This document shows, in pieces, positions 55,780 to 55,929 of a stretch of 55,929 nucleotides of DNA. This DNA comes from an uncultured Desulfobacterales bacterium. GTDB lineage: Bacteria > Desulfobacterota > Desulfobacteria > Desulfobacterales > SpSt-501. How positions within the stretch are numbered: the first letter of the stretch is position 1; every line of letters starts with the position of its first letter. The notes below the pieces were generated by a model. That model was given only the letters and a program-made list of their open reading frames with translations. It was not told the origin of the DNA and did not search any database. A program made the translations under genes and the position numbers. The DNA lies in assembly GCA_938048455.1 (NCBI GenBank), contig CALIUY010000046.1, forward strand, positions 1 through 55,929, in the 5' to 3' direction.

Positions 55780-55929
55780 ATGCGGGACTTCCGGGAATTC
55801 CCCGCGGACGCGAAACGCGGGATACGCTTCGTCCTCACCGACATCGACGACACGCTCACCTTGAGCGGGCGGCTTCCGGCCGCGGCGCTCGAGGCCATGG
55901 AGCGGCTCGAGGCCGCAGGCCTCGGTGTC
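55780..55929 (+). CDS. HAD-superfamily hydrolase, N-terminal part
   Basis: Only the first 50 codons are inside the window. After a short N-terminal stretch (MRDFREFPADAKRGI) the HAD motif I follows: RFVLTDIDDTLTLSGRLP, with the nucleophile Asp and the second Asp two residues on. The sequence after it (AALEAMERLEAAGLGV) is the usual helix leading to motif II and fits the Cof or mannosyl-phosphoglycerate/sucrose phosphatase group. No stop is seen. Substrate class cannot be assigned from this part. Confidence 0.8.
   Translation, partial: MRDFREFPADAKRGIRFVLTDIDDTLTLSGRLPAAALEAMERLEAAGLGV

Overview
The window is about 56 kb of very GC-rich bacterial DNA with densely packed genes, many of them overlapping by 1-8 bases. 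The gene content suggests an anaerobic or microaerobic Gram-negative bacterium of the former Deltaproteobacteria (Desulfobacterota and relatives). Pointers are a tungsten-type aldehyde:ferredoxin oxidoreductase, a 2-oxoacid:ferredoxin oxidoreductase, a glutaconyl-CoA decarboxylase-type carboxyltransferase with a tiny biotin carrier, an AmmeMemoRadiSam radical SAM enzyme, a MoeA fused to a binding-protein-like domain, an FtsEX/EnvC/CtpA/DUF610 cell-division cluster and a FadR-type regulator heading a branched-chain-type ABC transporter. The taxonomic call is inference; no rRNA or tRNA gene was seen.

Layout. 1-7731 is a signalling block. A chemoreceptor (cut by the window edge), CheW and a receiver that lacks its phosphorylatable Asp lie on the minus strand. 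A free-standing response regulator lies on the plus strand behind a near-consensus sigma-70 promoter. A minus-strand chain of amidohydrolase, histidine kinase, NarL-type regulator, sigma-54 activator and receiver is linked mostly by 4-base ATGA overlaps. 7732-8058 is an AT-richer gap. 8059-11562 (minus) carries a RhlB-like DEAD helicase, a methyltransferase and AmrS. 11817-16718 (plus) carries two MoeA-type genes, dnaJ and queD. pyrE (minus) has a leader terminator that looks like an attenuator. 17451-23980 is an envelope and division cluster: tolC, ftsE, an ftsX-envC fusion, ctpA and a polysaccharide deacetylase. Then come FHA, 7TM-HD, Kor, biotin carrier/GcdA, M23 peptidase, HD-GYP and a ModF-like ATPase.

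34592-47998 reads as one 14-gene operon on the plus strand. It starts with a FadR-type repressor whose promoter carries a textbook TTGT-N3-ACAA operator over the -10 box, and it ends in a strong intrinsic terminator. It encodes a ferredoxin-domain protein, two proteins I cannot name, an aldehyde dehydrogenase, a PPC/DUF296 protein, a complete Liv-type importer, an AOR, a ThiS/MoaD-like protein and a PanB homologue. The simplest reading is regulated uptake and oxidoreductive conversion of a carboxylic acid, amino acid or aldehyde, plus a one-carbon (hydroxymethyl) step. I know of no described pathway with this gene set, so it is the best candidate here for a new system.

48189-55929 holds a PlsB-like acyltransferase and an HDAC-family hydrolase, which converge on a palindrome whose two ends form both stop codons. 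It also holds two lipoproteins, a hemerythrin, a VWA protein with three OmpA-like domains, a 56-residue protein and the start of a HAD phosphatase. The two most striking single observations are the FtsX-EnvC fusion, a natural joining of two proteins known to interact across the inner membrane, and the 14-gene operon.
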